Assembly (NCBI GenBank): GCA_963853835.1
Contig: OY970823.1
Location: forward strand, 66,597,845-66,661,844
Length of the DNA: 64,000 nucleotides
Direction of reading: 5' to 3'
Source: Calendula officinalis
Taxonomy: Eukaryota > Streptophyta > Magnoliopsida > Asterales > Asteraceae
The notes under the pieces were generated by a model that was not told the DNA's origin, did no database searches, and saw only the letters and a program-made list of their open reading frames with translations. The translations under genes were made by a program, and so were the position numbers. The first letter of the stretch is position 1, and each line of letters begins with the position of its first letter. Shown piece after piece: positions 1-14,699 of the stretch.

Positions 1-1346
1 CCCCAACCAACTAGAACCACATTAACTTATTAACCGGGGATCCCCCGCATTAACAAGCTTCAAGGTAAAGGCAAGAGGGAATCGCCCAATCTACCAATAC
101 CTGCCTTACTCGCCGGACTACTTCCGGTTAGCAAGACTACTATCATGGAATGGGCCGATGGGGATCCGCCCAAATGCTCCCCACTCCATACCTCATGACC
201 GGGGATCCCCCGAATCATCACGTCATCTCACCATATCATAACTTGATGGTTATGTCAATCTAGCTCTCGGCTATCACGTCTATCATCAAACAAGTTAGTT
301 CAATACTATCATCGGTATAACTAACTATCAACTACTAGTCTACACAATTAAGCAAATAGACCATAACACAAGTAATAGAAATGTGTTTCATAGGCTATGT
401 ACTCAGTAAAGTCCACACGTACTCACCTTAGCAATAAAGATGCTTTAACCGTATCCTTTCTGCCGGTCCCTTGTTCACAATTCGTCCACTTCAACACTTC
501 ACCGAATGTCTAAAACAATTATCACAACAAGATTATCAACACAAACTACTACCAATGTGTTCATCTACCTCTAGATAACACCCATCAATTCATTTCCCCC
601 AATTATCGTGATTTACCAAACCTTAGGTTTAACCAACCCTTAAGATTCTTACAAATCGAAATCATACACTTGTTTTCCTTGTTAATATACCATCTATTAA
701 GTGTATACACCATTTATATCACCATAACTCATACCCCAAGAACTAGGGTTTCAACCCCAAGCTTCTAAATCCATAGATCTAAAGCTACAACTACAAAGGA
801 TTGAAGATATACCTTTAATCTTCCACTAGGAGTGAAGAATCACGAGATTTGACCAAGAATTCGGCTCCAAACGATGCTTTTCACTCAAAAACGTTCACAC
901 ACTTGAAGAGAGAAAACTAGGGTTTTTGGAAATGCATTTATGGCTGAAAAACCCAATTTAATGCACTGGTCGGAAGGGCTCGCGCCCCGCTCGCGCCGAG
1001 CTCGCACCGCGAAAGGACGCGGGTCTTCCCGCTGGTCGCCGCTTTATACCAGACTTCGCGCCCAGCTCGCGCCTGGCTCGCGCCGCGAAGTCGACGCGAC
1101 TTTCTCGCGTTTCAGCTCTGGTCCCTCTGCTCAACCTCGCGTTTCGCTCGCGCCAGGCTCGCGCCGCGAGCCTGCCTTTGCAGCAGGGCTGCACTTTTCG
1201 GTCTAGGTTTCAACCCGGTTTCGCCCATAACTTTCTCATACGTACTCCAAACGACACGAAACCAATTCCTACGGTTTTAATATGATTTATCCATAATTAT
1301 CATATTTTTATTTATTTTATTTATTTACAAATTTCGGGTCGTTACA
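1..1346 (-). mobile_element. 3' LTR of a Ty3-type retrotransposon (truncated by window edge)
   Basis: Read on the minus strand, the LTR opens with TGTAACGACCCGAAATTTG at 1346, 12 bases past the stop of the Ty3 polyprotein fragment (1359). A purine-rich tract (AAGGGG around 1353-1362) sits just before it, as expected of a polypurine tract. The other end lies outside the window. Positions about 960-1200 are a GC-rich block of iterated CTCGCGCC/GCGCCGCGAG motifs, in strong contrast to the AT-rich surroundings. The same kind of block occurs in the solo LTR at 35082-37331. Orientation is clear; subfamily is not determined. Confidence 0.75.
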
Positions 1347-1358
1347 ACTATCTACCCC

Positions 1359-1703
1359 TTAAGAAGATTCCGTCCTCGGAATCTCATCATAGTTCACGAA
1401 ATCCGGGTACCTCTTCCGAATCTCGTCCTTGACTTCCCAAGTCAAATTCGGCCCAAGTGAATGCTTCCACTTGACCAATACCAACTCGATCTCCTTATTC
1501 CGAAGCTTCTTTGTTTTCGTCTCTAATATAGCTTCGGGCTCTTCAATCAACCGATTCGGGCCGTCAACCCGCAACTCTTGCAATTGAATAATATTCTCAA
1601 CTTCCCCGATAAACTTCTTCAAATAACTCACGTGAAAGGTGTCATGCACACCTTGAAGCTCGGGTGGAAGTTCCAACTTAAATTTTTTGCCTATAGGGCA
1701 CAA
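1359..1703 (-). pseudogene. Ty3 retrotransposon polyprotein, C-terminal fragment
   Basis: About 105 codons match the very end of plant Ty3/gypsy polyproteins, after the integrase core. The GVHDTFHVSYLKK stretch is the usual post-integrase signature, followed by an EEP-containing linker and a chromodomain-like end with VKWKHSLGPNLTWE. It stops 12 bases before the LTR, as in intact elements. Protease, reverse transcriptase, RNase H and integrase core are all missing. The reading frame is cut at about 1690, where non-element sequence (TTGCCTATAGGGCACAATT) is joined, followed by a (TA)n tract. It is a dead remnant. The first eight residues of the open frame come from the joined sequence. Confidence 0.85.
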
Positions 1704-1717
1704 TTAAAAGTATTTTG

Positions 1718-1719
<2 letters not shown>

Positions 1720-1778
<59 letters not shown>
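1720..1778. repeat. (TA)n microsatellite
   Basis: About 59 bases of uninterrupted TA dinucleotides lie between the truncated Ty3 fragment and the end of a TIR element (TCCATGGCGGATTTAC). Confidence 0.95.
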
Positions 1779-1779
<1 letters not shown>

Positions 1780-1780
<1 letters not shown>

Positions 1781-1853
1781 ATGGCGGATTTACTATAGGG
1801 CACACGGTGGCACGCGTTACTATTCGAAAAAATTTCATTACGGTAAGTCGTTT
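1780..1853 (-). mobile_element. End of a small TIR element (copy C of the family at 2868-5862)
   Basis: This stretch is the near-perfect reverse complement of 5790-5862: CCATGGCGGATTTAC, then the GGGCACACGGTGGCACGCG core and a segment ending ATTTCATTACGG. It is one terminus of the family, here in minus orientation and cut off internally at about 1855. A more diverged copy of the same core is at 39601-39650. Confidence 0.6.
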
Positions 1854-1859
1854 TCCCGC

Positions 1860-2627
1860 AACTCTTGCAATGGATTTACTATTGTATCACACTTAATCAT
1901 GGCTGTTGTTTTCCCTTTAGCCACATAAGTCGTTATCACATATATGTGACCCTTGATAATATTTAGCCATATTTAATATTATTAACGTGACAATTTGCTA
2001 CTTGTAGACACACATTTATGTACAATTAAATGGTGATTATAAACTAATTTTTTAGACATAATTTTAATTTTACCTTTACCATTGCTATTATTTAGGTTAT
2101 GGCCACACACAATTTTAGTTTTATCTTGATTTGATTTAGGGTATGACAAATATCCATCATATAGCTACGCAGACAAATAAAAGTTTTGAGTGACTATTGT
2201 TTATTGTATAGCCACATAACACACACAATAATGACCGTGGTTGTATACTTCTTTCAATAACAATGAATTTCATGTGGCAAATGAATATCAATTTTTGGAC
2301 ACACGAGTAGCTGATTCATGTGGCTAAATATGTGTCTTTCGCCTCACGTATTAACCGTCACAAAATAATGTCACGTTTTAAAAAAAATCATGGCGAAAAG
2401 TGTGACATACGGCCACGCTACATGACCGTGGCTAGCAATGGACACGTTTATCATGTTAAATTATGGCTAAAGTGTTCAAATCTAATTTGCAATTGCCACG
2501 ATAACTTAGTTAAAATGTGGCAAAAACAACATTAGAACATTATTTGTGATATTAGCCACACGAACATGTTAACCTGTGGCGAGGTTGTTTAAAAAAACCG
2601 TGGCTAAAAGCTATTTTTGTACTAATG
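1860..2627 (-). mobile_element. CACTA-like transposon terminus with subterminal repeats
   Basis: More than a dozen short copies of GTGGCTAAA / TTAGCCACA and close variants occur in both orientations through this stretch. Iterated subterminal motifs are typical of CACTA (En/Spm) transposons. The right edge read on the minus strand is CATTAGTACAAAAATAGC followed by TTTTAGCCACGG, one base from a canonical CACTA start. No transposase is visible and the opposite terminus was not found. The short open frame at 2320-2535 is a by-product of these repeats. Confidence 0.5.
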
Positions 2628-3030
2628 TATGTTGTTGCTTCATATTGAATCTTATGATTCATTTGATCAAATACAAGTGTTCAATCAAATGATGAGATTA
2701 TGAAAGAGAACTAATAGATTTCATATGTCAGTTATTTTATGGATATGCAAATGAATCATAATTAGCATCTTTACATATTGGTAAGTTGTCTCCAAAAACT
2801 AACGTGCTCTTATGGCTGTAGGGAGCAAAAGAAGCTGCTCCATACTATGAACCAAAGAGCTCTCTCTCAGGGGCGGAATTAGAAACTTCTATCAGTAGTA
2901 GCACCCTTATGGTGATAATAAAAAAGTGGGGTTAAACCGATCCGGGATAAAGAAAGATGATTTACAATGTCTGGACTAAACAATTTTTATTGAAAAAGGA
3001 AAATAAAGGAAAATGATTTGAAATGTTTGG

Positions 3031-5509
3031 TGTAACACCCTAAAATTTACAAGATTTTTAAAATTTTTAAATACAAAATTATAATCAAAAGGTCCCAATA
3101 ACTCGAATCATTAAATCCCAATAATAGTATTTTCATTTAAAAATATATTTAATGCGGAATTAGTTAAAATTAAAAAGTGTTTTTAAAATATTAAATGCCG
3201 TCCACATCGGTAATGAAAGATACAGCGGTCAACCGTCCACCTTCTCCTTTCCTCTGCTGGTACCTGAAACAATGTGGGGGAAAATAGGGGTCAGCTGGAG
3301 AAGCTGAGTGAATATCTCAAAATGCAAACAATCGTAACATACAACACATGAGGGCACATCGGTGTACTCCTACTCAGAATCTACTCGATTATTTACTCAG
3401 ATTTATTTCTCGGATTTTATTACTCAGATTTTAATTTATATAGCGCGCTTGTGTGATTTGGGACGAGAGATCAACCTCGCCCCTCCTCACACCTCAGATA
3501 GGCGTAAGCCAAAACTCAGACGGGAGTGATCCCAAAACTCAGACTGGAATAATCCCAAAAACTCAGACGGGAATAATCCCAAAAACTCAGACGGGAATAA
3601 TTCCAAAACTCAGACGGGAGGTGATCCCAGGCATATAGCCAAAAACTCAGATGTGTGTTATTATGTTTTATTATCTCTTTAACATAATTATCTCAGATGG
3701 CCTAGCAAGTAGTAGCACAGAATGACCCTGTGCCGAGCTCGGTTACCCAGGCACAATGTCTCAGATTAAAATAAATCAACAGCTGCTCAGATACTCAGAT
3801 AGCATGTCAAACTCAGATAACAAATCAAACTCAGATAGCGGATCAAACTCAGATAACAGCTCAAGCTCAGATAACAATTATGGTGCAAGAAATGTAACAC
3901 ATAAGTCATGCATGTACAACGTTAAAACTGAATACACGGTGAGAATACTCACCTCGAGAAACGTAAGCTCCAAAGGATTCCCGACAGTCGAAGGTACAGC
4001 ACGTTATCTCCTAGATGATCCTAAAACCAAAAACGAAACTCTGAATTAAAATTCTACTCGAGGGCTTATTTCAGAAAGCTGCCAGCATCCGTCAGTCTAA
4101 CGGAAACTGCCATAACTCCTAAACGACTCATTAGATTTTTCCCATCTTTTTATCACAGAAACTAGACTCAGAATACTACAAAACACTCTCAGGTGGCTTC
4201 TTCCCAAAATAGGACTCTAAGGGCCTCAAAACAGGCTCACAAAACAGCATAGCTGCACAGGTAGAAATGTTCACAGCAGCGTATTAAAATGGTCATAACT
4301 TTTAAACCGAAACTCGTATTGATGAGAGGTCGGCGGTCACGATTAGCTAACTCAGAGGACTACAAATTCCTGTGAGACGGTCCTTTCCTAAAACTCAATC
4401 TAAGGATGTCAAAAATAGCCATCAATATCACGTTCGAATCTGCCAGCAACTAATAAACGATTTTGAGATAACGACCGACACAACTCGACACGAACCCCTC
4501 GAGAGTCTAATGAGATTTCCAGAGGTTGCGTGCTCTCGGGTTCATCAAGTATTTATTGAAAAAAAATAAAATACAAATAAAAGATTACAAGAAAAGAGAT
4601 TGAAGATTATACCCTACGAATCAAGACGCAAGAAACACGAATACCCGAAAGCCCTAACCACGTCACCAACACCGACAGATTTCTTGGCTGTAAATCACGA
4701 TGGAACACCAAGTAACATAACACCCCTTTTTAATTCAGTTGAAGACGTCACACAAAGAAGAAAAAAATGGAAAAATGGAGGTGCCTGCTTGCCAGCTTAA
4801 ACAATTGACGCATTGACCAAACAAAATCCAAATGATTCCTTGCTATGCTTCATTGTCGGTCAACAACTCAATTAAATCGCAATCCCCTTGAAAATAAAAC
4901 TACACACCTCTTTTCATTGGTGGCCACCTGCCTCTCGCCGACTACAACTTTAAAAAAAAAACTCTCCACCCATTAAATTAAATCCAAAGTTCCAGTCGAG
5001 CACTTCTTTACAGATCGGGAACATAGATAAAACGGCTGGGGTGTCGAATGGTAGAGCAGGCTGGCAGCTTGGTTATTTGCGGGTGATAGGAAGCAAGAGT
5101 GGAGCAGATTCCCGATTGGAGATGCACTTGGTCCACGGCTGGATGAAAAAGAACAAAAGGATTAGGGGTTTAATCCCCTAATTTCTATCTATCACACCCT
5201 CTTACAAGGCCTATTGATTGGTTCCCTTTTGGGCTCTAGTACGGTCAGACCCGACAACCTTCAATAGTCAAATAATAAGCCCGACACTTAATTTAATTAA
5301 CCGGCTAAAGCCCGTCACACAAATAATTCGCAACTAACTAAACTTATAATTTACTTCACAGTAAATAATGTCTCATTTAAATTTCGCATAAATTATATGA
5401 ATCGACTAATCTTCTTCATAAGTAATTTAATAATTATTCATTTTAAAAAATTTTAATTATGACAATTAAAATAATATTATTTAATTACTACAAATTTCGG
5501 GGCGTTACA
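3031..5509 (-). mobile_element. Solo LTR, 2479 bases, with perfect 5-base target duplication
   Basis: The element begins TGTAACACCC and ends GGGGCGTTACA, so it has TG...CA ends. It is flanked on both sides by TTTGG (3026-3030 and 5510-5514), a perfect 5-base target-site duplication. No coding domains of gag or pol occur inside. The minus-strand start, TGTAACGCCCCGAAATTTG, is nearly that of the Ty3 LTR at 1346, so minus orientation is more likely. This is what unequal recombination between two LTRs of a full element leaves behind. The small open frames at 3453-4800 are repeat-derived. Confidence 0.8.
3510..3640. repeat. 22-24-base tandem repeat inside the solo LTR
   Basis: Five head-to-tail copies of a unit built on AAAACTCAGACGGGAATAAT, diverged at a few positions. 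A related AACTCAGATAnC repeat with about 18-base spacing follows at about 3785-3870. Confidence 0.8.
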
Positions 5510-5649
5510 TTTGGACTAAAGAATTTTTGTTGTTAAAATATATAAGGTAAAAAAAAGGAAAAAGTTAAAATATATGGGCTAAGAAAAAAAGAAAACATTG
5601 TAATATAGAGGCTTATAATGGAAAAAAAAGTTGACTTAAAAAAATAAGA

Positions 5650-5717
5650 CCACCAAGATTCGAACTCATGACCTCTTATATACATGCAAGGAGTGTTAGC
5701 CAGCTGCGCTAGCAAGT
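5650..5717 (-). repeat. tRNA-derived (SINE-like) head
   Basis: On the minus strand there is a full A-box match (TAGCGCAGCTGG) followed about 40 bases later by a B-box (AGTTCGAATC). Those are the internal RNA polymerase III promoter elements of tRNAs. Acceptor-stem pairing is not evident, so this is a SINE head or decayed tRNA-like sequence rather than a working tRNA gene. Confidence 0.5.
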
Positions 5718-5919
5718 TGATGTGTCTTATTTCGCCTTTTCGGATATATATTAATGTATTCAAAATACTATAACAATAATAAAGTCCCGAAATTTACCGT
5801 AATGAAATTTTTTCGAGTAGTAACGCGTGCCACCGTGTGCCCTATAGTAAATCCGCCATGGATAATATATAATTTAAGTTCCAACTTAAATTTTTTGCCT
5901 ATAGGGCACAATTCACGTG

Positions 5920-6083
5920 AAAACGTAAGATGCGGCGTGGCGGCACCATTAAAAGTTATAGCCCACCATAACATTTTTCAAGGCGTAACTTAAAGTGACA
6001 AAAATAACTAAAAATGACCGAGCTACTTATTATAAAAATTTAAAAAGTAAATACTTCATATCTTATCCTAGGCAAAAAATTGT
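5920..6083. repeat. Inverted repeat arm B (left)
   Basis: About 163 bases starting AAAACGTAAGATGCGGCG and ending GGCAAAAAATTGT. They are the near-perfect reverse complement of 6642-6805. The arms are almost identical, which implies a recent origin. Arm B brackets arm C (6478-6595), but the partner of C lies outside it, so the two inverted repeats interleave. Confidence 0.9.
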
Positions 6084-6411
6084 TTGTGAATATTAATATA
6101 TTATAAAAAATGAATATACGACGAGGGAAAATATATTGGAGCTGAAATACGTGGGCCATAGGGTTCTAAAAACAAACTGGTGCTTGCAAAGTCCCACCAC
6201 TAACATCAGGATAAATAACTTTCTTGTTTCCCAATCACTCCTTAAATTAAATATGTAAAATAGATTTATACAAATAACTATTAGGTAAATCCGTTCCGTT
6301 CGTATTGTTAATGAACAGTGTCCATCCATCTCTATTAGTTCTAGAAATATAACCAAAGAGTCACGACAACAAAGATCACCCTTGGATTCTTAGGGGGCAA
6401 GGAAGAGGCTG

Positions 6412-6412
<1 letters not shown>

Positions 6413-6476
<64 letters not shown>
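6413..6476. repeat. (TA)n microsatellite, left edge of the (TA)n-strung array
   Basis: About 64 bases of pure TA repeat immediately before inverted-repeat arm C (starting GTCTTTTACATGATAAG). Confidence 0.95.

Positions 6477-9241
<2,765 letters not shown>

Positions 9242-9324
<83 letters not shown>
9242..9324. repeat. (TA)n microsatellite
   Basis: About 83 bases of pure TA between elements E3 and E4. Confidence 0.95.
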
Positions 9325-9326
<2 letters not shown>

Positions 9327-10810
9327 ATGGATTCCATACAGAACTCATATTAGTTACAGAACTTTTAGAACTATTCTAGACCAATCATATTAAAGATAAA
9401 TGTTTTTAATTTATTTAAATCTTTTAAATACTCAAGGGCATTATCAGAAATTGGCATCTTCAATTTATCTTAGGTAACCGGTCAATTCAAATCACCGCCT
9501 CAATTTATGCCAAGTTAGTTTCATATTACCAATTTTCTTTTTATATTAATTTTAGAATCATTATCCCCAGCATCACACGGTTGGTATCTTCTTCTCCAAT
9601 ACCACAACCGTACAAGGTCGCCTTCTGGTTATAGTGAAGAAGATTCCATTCGACAGAATTGCGACGACATAATAGGCTTACACCGAATTGTATTTTTCAA
9701 TGAAGATCCTTTTAACAAGTCTTTTGAAGATGGCGATGATGATGATGCTAATGGTGGTATTTATATTTTGTTGGTCATTACAAATTTATTGTACAGAAAC
9801 TATCATCAAACGAATATTAAGTCTATGGGTTGTGTATTCATGTGTTATATATAGTTTTTGGTTTCAAAATTTATTGTAGATTTTATAATCATATATATAA
9901 ACATCATGTCCATATCACCATTCTATTTACATAATTTTTATAAAGAATAAACAGTTCGTGCGGTCTGTACATTCATGTATTTATTATACATTCATGTATA
10001 TTTTAACATTATATTTAATCATCCTAGTATTATTTAACTTGTTGTTTTCAATAAATAAGTCTTTGTAATATATCATGTAATTTTCATAATACATAACTAT
10101 ATTTAAATAACAGCCCCGTTTTTTAAACATACATTTGTTGCCTACATATATGTAATACGTGATATTCCATATATATTTTGTATAGTTGTTAATATATACA
10201 TTAATACATCAATGTACATTTATAAAGAAAATCAAGTCAACCTACTACATCAATGTATATATCTACAACATTCATGTATGTATAACATCCATGTACAGTA
10301 CTTACATCTACTATTAAAAAGTATACGTAATGTATACAGCACATGTAAGTACTTGCATCAATTTTCTACTTCCAAATAATAATCCTTATTATCACGAAAA
10401 TTGCTACAAACTCCCACACAAATTTTAGCATTTAATTATATGTTTAGGTTCTCATCAGTGTATAGATGACATGCATGTATACAACACTTTGACGTACTGA
10501 AATTATATATAAATACTGAATATCATCCACCATATAACTTAGCAAAGAAAGTTGCGGGTTTCAAGGGAGCCATGATTCCACCAGTTAACAAATTAACACG
10601 ATTCCGACTTTTACTCTTCTTATAAGTATATGCTAATTATAGATTTCCGAATTTACCCTTCACATCCAAAAATACATGTTTTTACCTTCATAAATATTAC
10701 AAATTTGCCATCCGGATTATAAGCCTTAGATTAGAAATTTTAATGGTCAAGATCTCATATAAAATAGTTCTACGGGTTCTGTATATAAAATGAGTTCTGT
10801 ATGGAATTCA

Positions 10811-10814
<4 letters not shown>
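9325..10814. mobile_element. Non-autonomous TIR element E4 of the AGAAC-terminal family
   Basis: The left end (GATTCCATACAGAACTCAT, then TTACAGAAC and TAGAACTATT) matches the reversed right end (GAATTCCATACAGAACTCAT, then ATACAGAACCCGTAGAAC). TIRs run about 60-70 bases with mismatches. Internal TACATTCATGTATATT-type motifs at 9960-10500 resemble those of E2. There is no recognisable protein. The 63-codon open frame at 9688-9879 is AT-rich and hydrophobic and I do not trust it. Confidence 0.65.

Positions 10815-10879
<65 letters not shown>
10815..10879. repeat. (TA)n microsatellite, right edge of the array
   Basis: About 65 bases of pure TA, the last tract of the array that begins at 6413. 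Confidence 0.95.
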
Positions 10880-10882
<3 letters not shown>

Positions 10883-12077
10883 GCTAATTAATAGTGTCTT
10901 TTTTTTAACAACAATTTATTACTAAAGTTTAGCAAAAAGTGTAAATATATATGAAGCCAATGTACCCAAGAAACCTTACACTTAGGATTTCAATGGTTAA
11001 GCCATAAAAGCGAATACAACACGTATAATCAACTAGTTCGGATTTATGAATACTATCAAAATCAAATAAAATGAAGTTACTAGTTGATGGTAAGTATTCG
11101 CATTGCGTGTTGTATTCTTGTACTTATTATTGTTTTCCAAATGGTGTTGCTAATGGCATGTCTAATCTAATGTGTGTAAATGGAGAAGGATTCCAGTTCA
11201 ACTTATTTGGGGAAAGTCAAATCTTTGACTCATTATCACATCTTATGTACGCATGCTTACTGGTATTCACATAGTTTCCAGAATTTTCCGCCGACCATCC
11301 TAAAGTGTTACACAGAAAGATTCAATGTACGTTTATGTTTAATCTAAAATATTTAGCCCAAGTTCTAGCTAGATACTCTTCATTGTTACAAATTAAAGAC
11401 GATGATCCCTATCATGAATACAAGAAACTAGAAAGGTCCCGAAAAGTAATGAGGGGTAATTCCGAACATTATATGAAGTTTAAGGTATGATAAAACTAAT
11501 TCGTTTTCTATCTTGCGTTCTACTTTTTTACGCACTAATCTGCTGCAGTATGTTTACGACATGACTTATGTTCTATTGCATCGCAGATTTACCAACAACA
11601 TATTTTATCTTCTCGATAAGATTTGCAATGCGGTTTTATCAAAGTTTACAAGCAAGAAAATTGACATATTATTTTATTAGTTTATATTGAATAATTTGAC
11701 CAAATTACCTGGAAGGAAGTTTACAAATACAAAAATAACATTAAAATGGTATATTAGAAGGCTAAATATGGTAGAAATGTAAATTATTAAGAGCATTATG
11801 GTAATTTATCCTTCAAAAAAGTCTACCTGTATTTAGAAACTCTTACATCCAAACAATTATTTTCCTAATAGAAGCTTATTATTTTATTCAGATTTTACTA
11901 AGATCTCCAAAAGACTCCTTACCAGAATATATATGATTATTTTTAAATAATATTTATATTATATTGTAAAATATTACTTTAAATTGAAAAAATGATAAGT
12001 TTCATAACTTTAACTTTTAAATATTTTTTTTGAACGACAATTGTAATCTACTTCTAAATTAAATCCACCTACGTTCA

Positions 12078-12148
12078 CTTTGAGACTTAAACCCTCAACT
12101 TCAAGATTGAGGACAAACACATTTACCGCTAGGTTATTGGTCCTTTAG
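12078..12148 (-). repeat. tRNA-derived SINE-like sequence (degenerate)
   Basis: The minus strand carries an A-box-like CTAGCGGTAAATG and a B-box-like GGGTTTAAGTC about 35 bases apart. It is weaker than the other four such sequences in the window. Confidence 0.35.
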
Positions 12149-13037
12149 TAGTTTGACTTTTAAATTAATACAAGTATTTTATTGACTTAAATTTGGTCAA
12201 TTACTTCTTGGTGAATGAATGGATCATTTCAGTTAATTATCCTTGAATTCAGTATATGAATACTATTTGTTTAATACATTGAAAACATACATTATTTATT
12301 AAAGATTTCTCAAAAACAAATAGTTTATGCTTCTTAAAAAAATGTTTTTCATATGAATTATTTCATATAAAGAAGACAAATTTATGCATAGGTGAAATCG
12401 ACATGAAAAAGTAAACATAAAATGTCTGTGTAAATACTCATTGACAGGGAATTTGACGGATCGATGTTTATATGACAAGTGATTACATATATATCAGGTT
12501 AAATATGTACGGAGTTGTAAAAAAGAAAAAGAAAAAAAAATAAAGAAAGAAATAGCGACTAGATACTCCAACATGATTCAAACCGTATTAAAATTTACCC
12601 ATTTTGATTAGAACTAATTATCCTTCCCGTACATAGATAGTATTTAATATGTGTAAATCAAGACTCTTACATCCCACGTGGATTTGCTATAACTGAAATG
12701 AATGATACAACTGTTAAAACATTAAACCTCTACGCCATCGTTGTACCATTGCTAGATTTTATGAGGCAAATACATAATTGATGGGGGTCTATGACTTACC
12801 AAACCACCATAAAAATGGTTCAAAAACCACAATAAATGACTAAAAGGACCACTTATATATAGAATAAATAGAAAGACCATTGAGGTAAAGGTCCGGGTCC
12901 CCATCAAAGCACCGTTAAAAATTATAGAATAGACAACCATTGAAAGGTGTAGCTATCCATCATAAACTTTTAACATTTAAAAATAAAAAATAAAAGAGTA
13001 TTCATGTTATAAAGCTTCTCCATGAAAGAAAAATATA

Positions 13038-13210
13038 ATGTTTCATAACAATTCAACCCGTTACCTAACTCGCCTGACTAATTCATTTGCCACATCACAT
13101 AACAGTGTGATTTTGGATCATTGTAGTTGTAACACATGATTAATGTTTCATAACGATCCAACCGTTACCTAACGCGTCCGACTTGGTAACAGTGTGATTT
13201 TGGATCATTG
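13038..13210. repeat. Imperfect tandem duplication, ~105-base period
   Basis: AATGTTTCATAACnATnCAA, followed by CCGTTACCTAAC and then CAGTGTGATTTTGGATCATT, occurs twice in direct order, starting at 13038 and 13143. The second copy is shortened in the middle. Confidence 0.75.
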
Positions 13211-13296
13211 ATTTTCTGGTCTAACATGTCCATATTTCTGTCTCTAATGTTTGGTATTATTTTTTTTATAGCGATACCTAATCTACTCATATTTGT

Positions 13297-13380
13297 CCAC
13301 AATGGGATTTGAACACATGAACTATAGGACATGGATAATACATTTCACCTTACACCAATACCACTATGCTACAAGTCTTG
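13297..13380 (-). repeat. tRNA-derived SINE-like sequence
   Basis: The minus strand has an A-box TAGCATAGTGG and, about 50 bases on, a B-box TGTTCAAATCCC with a following CATTGTGG. It is consistent with a SINE head. No matching 3' tail boundary could be fixed. Confidence 0.45.
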
Positions 13381-14699
13381 TGTGTTTGGTATTCCATATA
13401 ACTTCAAAACTTATAAACTGTGGTATGTGAACTAATTTACGAGTAACTCAATTTTAAGCAATTTAATCATAGATAAAATCAAAGTTATGAAAGATATTGT
13501 TCGAATTTAGATGTATTGTTGGTGAAATTGTCGTGTGTTCAAGGTTGATACGTTTTTACCTTTACACACATACTAATATTAGAGTAACGTGTTTTGTTTT
13601 ACGTATACACATCCAAACATGTGAAAGACACACTTACAAACACTTTATTTATGTTTATGCTTCAAATAAATTATTAAAAAATATGATTTATCTTATTGAA
13701 GCAGCTTTATATGTACTATAGTACAATAAAATATGTAATTTTATATTTCATAATTAATAATAAATCCTAATAATAAAACAAAACAAAAATACTATATGAT
13801 ATATCGATCTTTTGTACATATCGTTGGGTCATGGTCAAAAAGCATCACATTTCCTGGTAGAAATGCTAGTCACAAACTTCCAAATTGCGTACGTTGATGC
13901 TTACAAATTGACCCCTCCAATATCAGTTTTGAGAAACGGGTAATCAATTATTTAAATGTAAAGTTAAATGTTAAATAATAATGTATCATTCGTTTATGTT
14001 TACAAGAGCTGGATAATTATTTATACGTACTGTTTATAATAGATTTGTACGATTGGACCGATAAGTATTTGGAATTGAAGGACCTAACCGCAATCAGATT
14101 GAACTAAGTTATATCAGTCCAGTTATCAGTTTCGATTATCATGCAAAACCAGATTTTATTCGATTTGGTTAAGTTCAGTCAGGTCTAAAACCAAAAAATA
14201 TTGGTTCTTAGTCCGGTTCGATCAAGTCCAAGATGTCATCATTCTAATTTCCGGTCTTAATAAAATTAATTTTTCCAGTTTTCGGTCTGTTCTCAAACAT
14301 GCATAGTTTAGACGGGTGCCAACAAGTAGGGGGAAGCCATCGGTTGGCCAACTGATGTCGTCACCCATTGGCATGCACCCATCGGTTGTGTCAAGTCGGT
14401 GAAACTCTTCGGTTCAAGGAAGAGGTGGAGAAGAAGTTTTATGGGGATCAATGCAATTTAATGGAGTATTTGGTATTTTATGACCTAAATTTTTTGAAGA
14501 GAAGGACTATTGATAATATAAATATGTTAGTTGAATGTAAGTTGAAGTAAACTGACGTAGCACTAATTTGACAAAAATTAAAAAATATCAGTTGCGTTTA
14601 TGTCATTGTTGGCAGCAATCTTAAAAAAAAATCTGTCATTGGTAAACAAACGGAAGATAAGAAGTTGGGTTGACGGCGTTAAAATACCTGCAAAACATG

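Larger units (their letters stand above)
2868..5862 (+). mobile_element. Short TIR element split by a solo LTR (copy A)
   Basis: The left end (GGGGCGGAATTAGAAAC, followed by CAGTAGTAGCACC) resembles 39172-39220. The right end (GTGCCACCGTGTGCCC, then ATCCGCCATGG) resembles 39625-39650 and the reverse complement of 1780-1853. Removing the solo LTR at 3031-5509 leaves about 515 bases, close to the roughly 480-base copy at 39170-39650. The terminal GGCGGA-TTA motif is inverted at the two ends. Superfamily is not resolved. Confidence 0.55.
10880..14699. other. Gene-poor AT-rich stretch
   Basis: I find no supported gene here. Short open frames at 11071-11274, 11305-11490 and 14368-14550 have no family signature that I recognise and no convincing splice partners. 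The frame at 11305-11490 (containing DDDPYHEYKKLERSRK) reads more like protein than most and could be a gene fragment. Two tRNA-like SINE heads and one imperfect tandem duplication (13038-13210) are listed separately. Confidence 0.5.

Noticed and set aside
940..1206. 88-codon plus and 78-codon minus frames in the GC-rich block
   Set aside because: Arg/Ala/Ser-rich translations of LTR tandem repeats. High GC removes stop codons.
3510..3640. CRISPR-like regularly spaced repeats
   Set aside because: The units are contiguous and diverged without unique spacers, inside an LTR of a plant genome.
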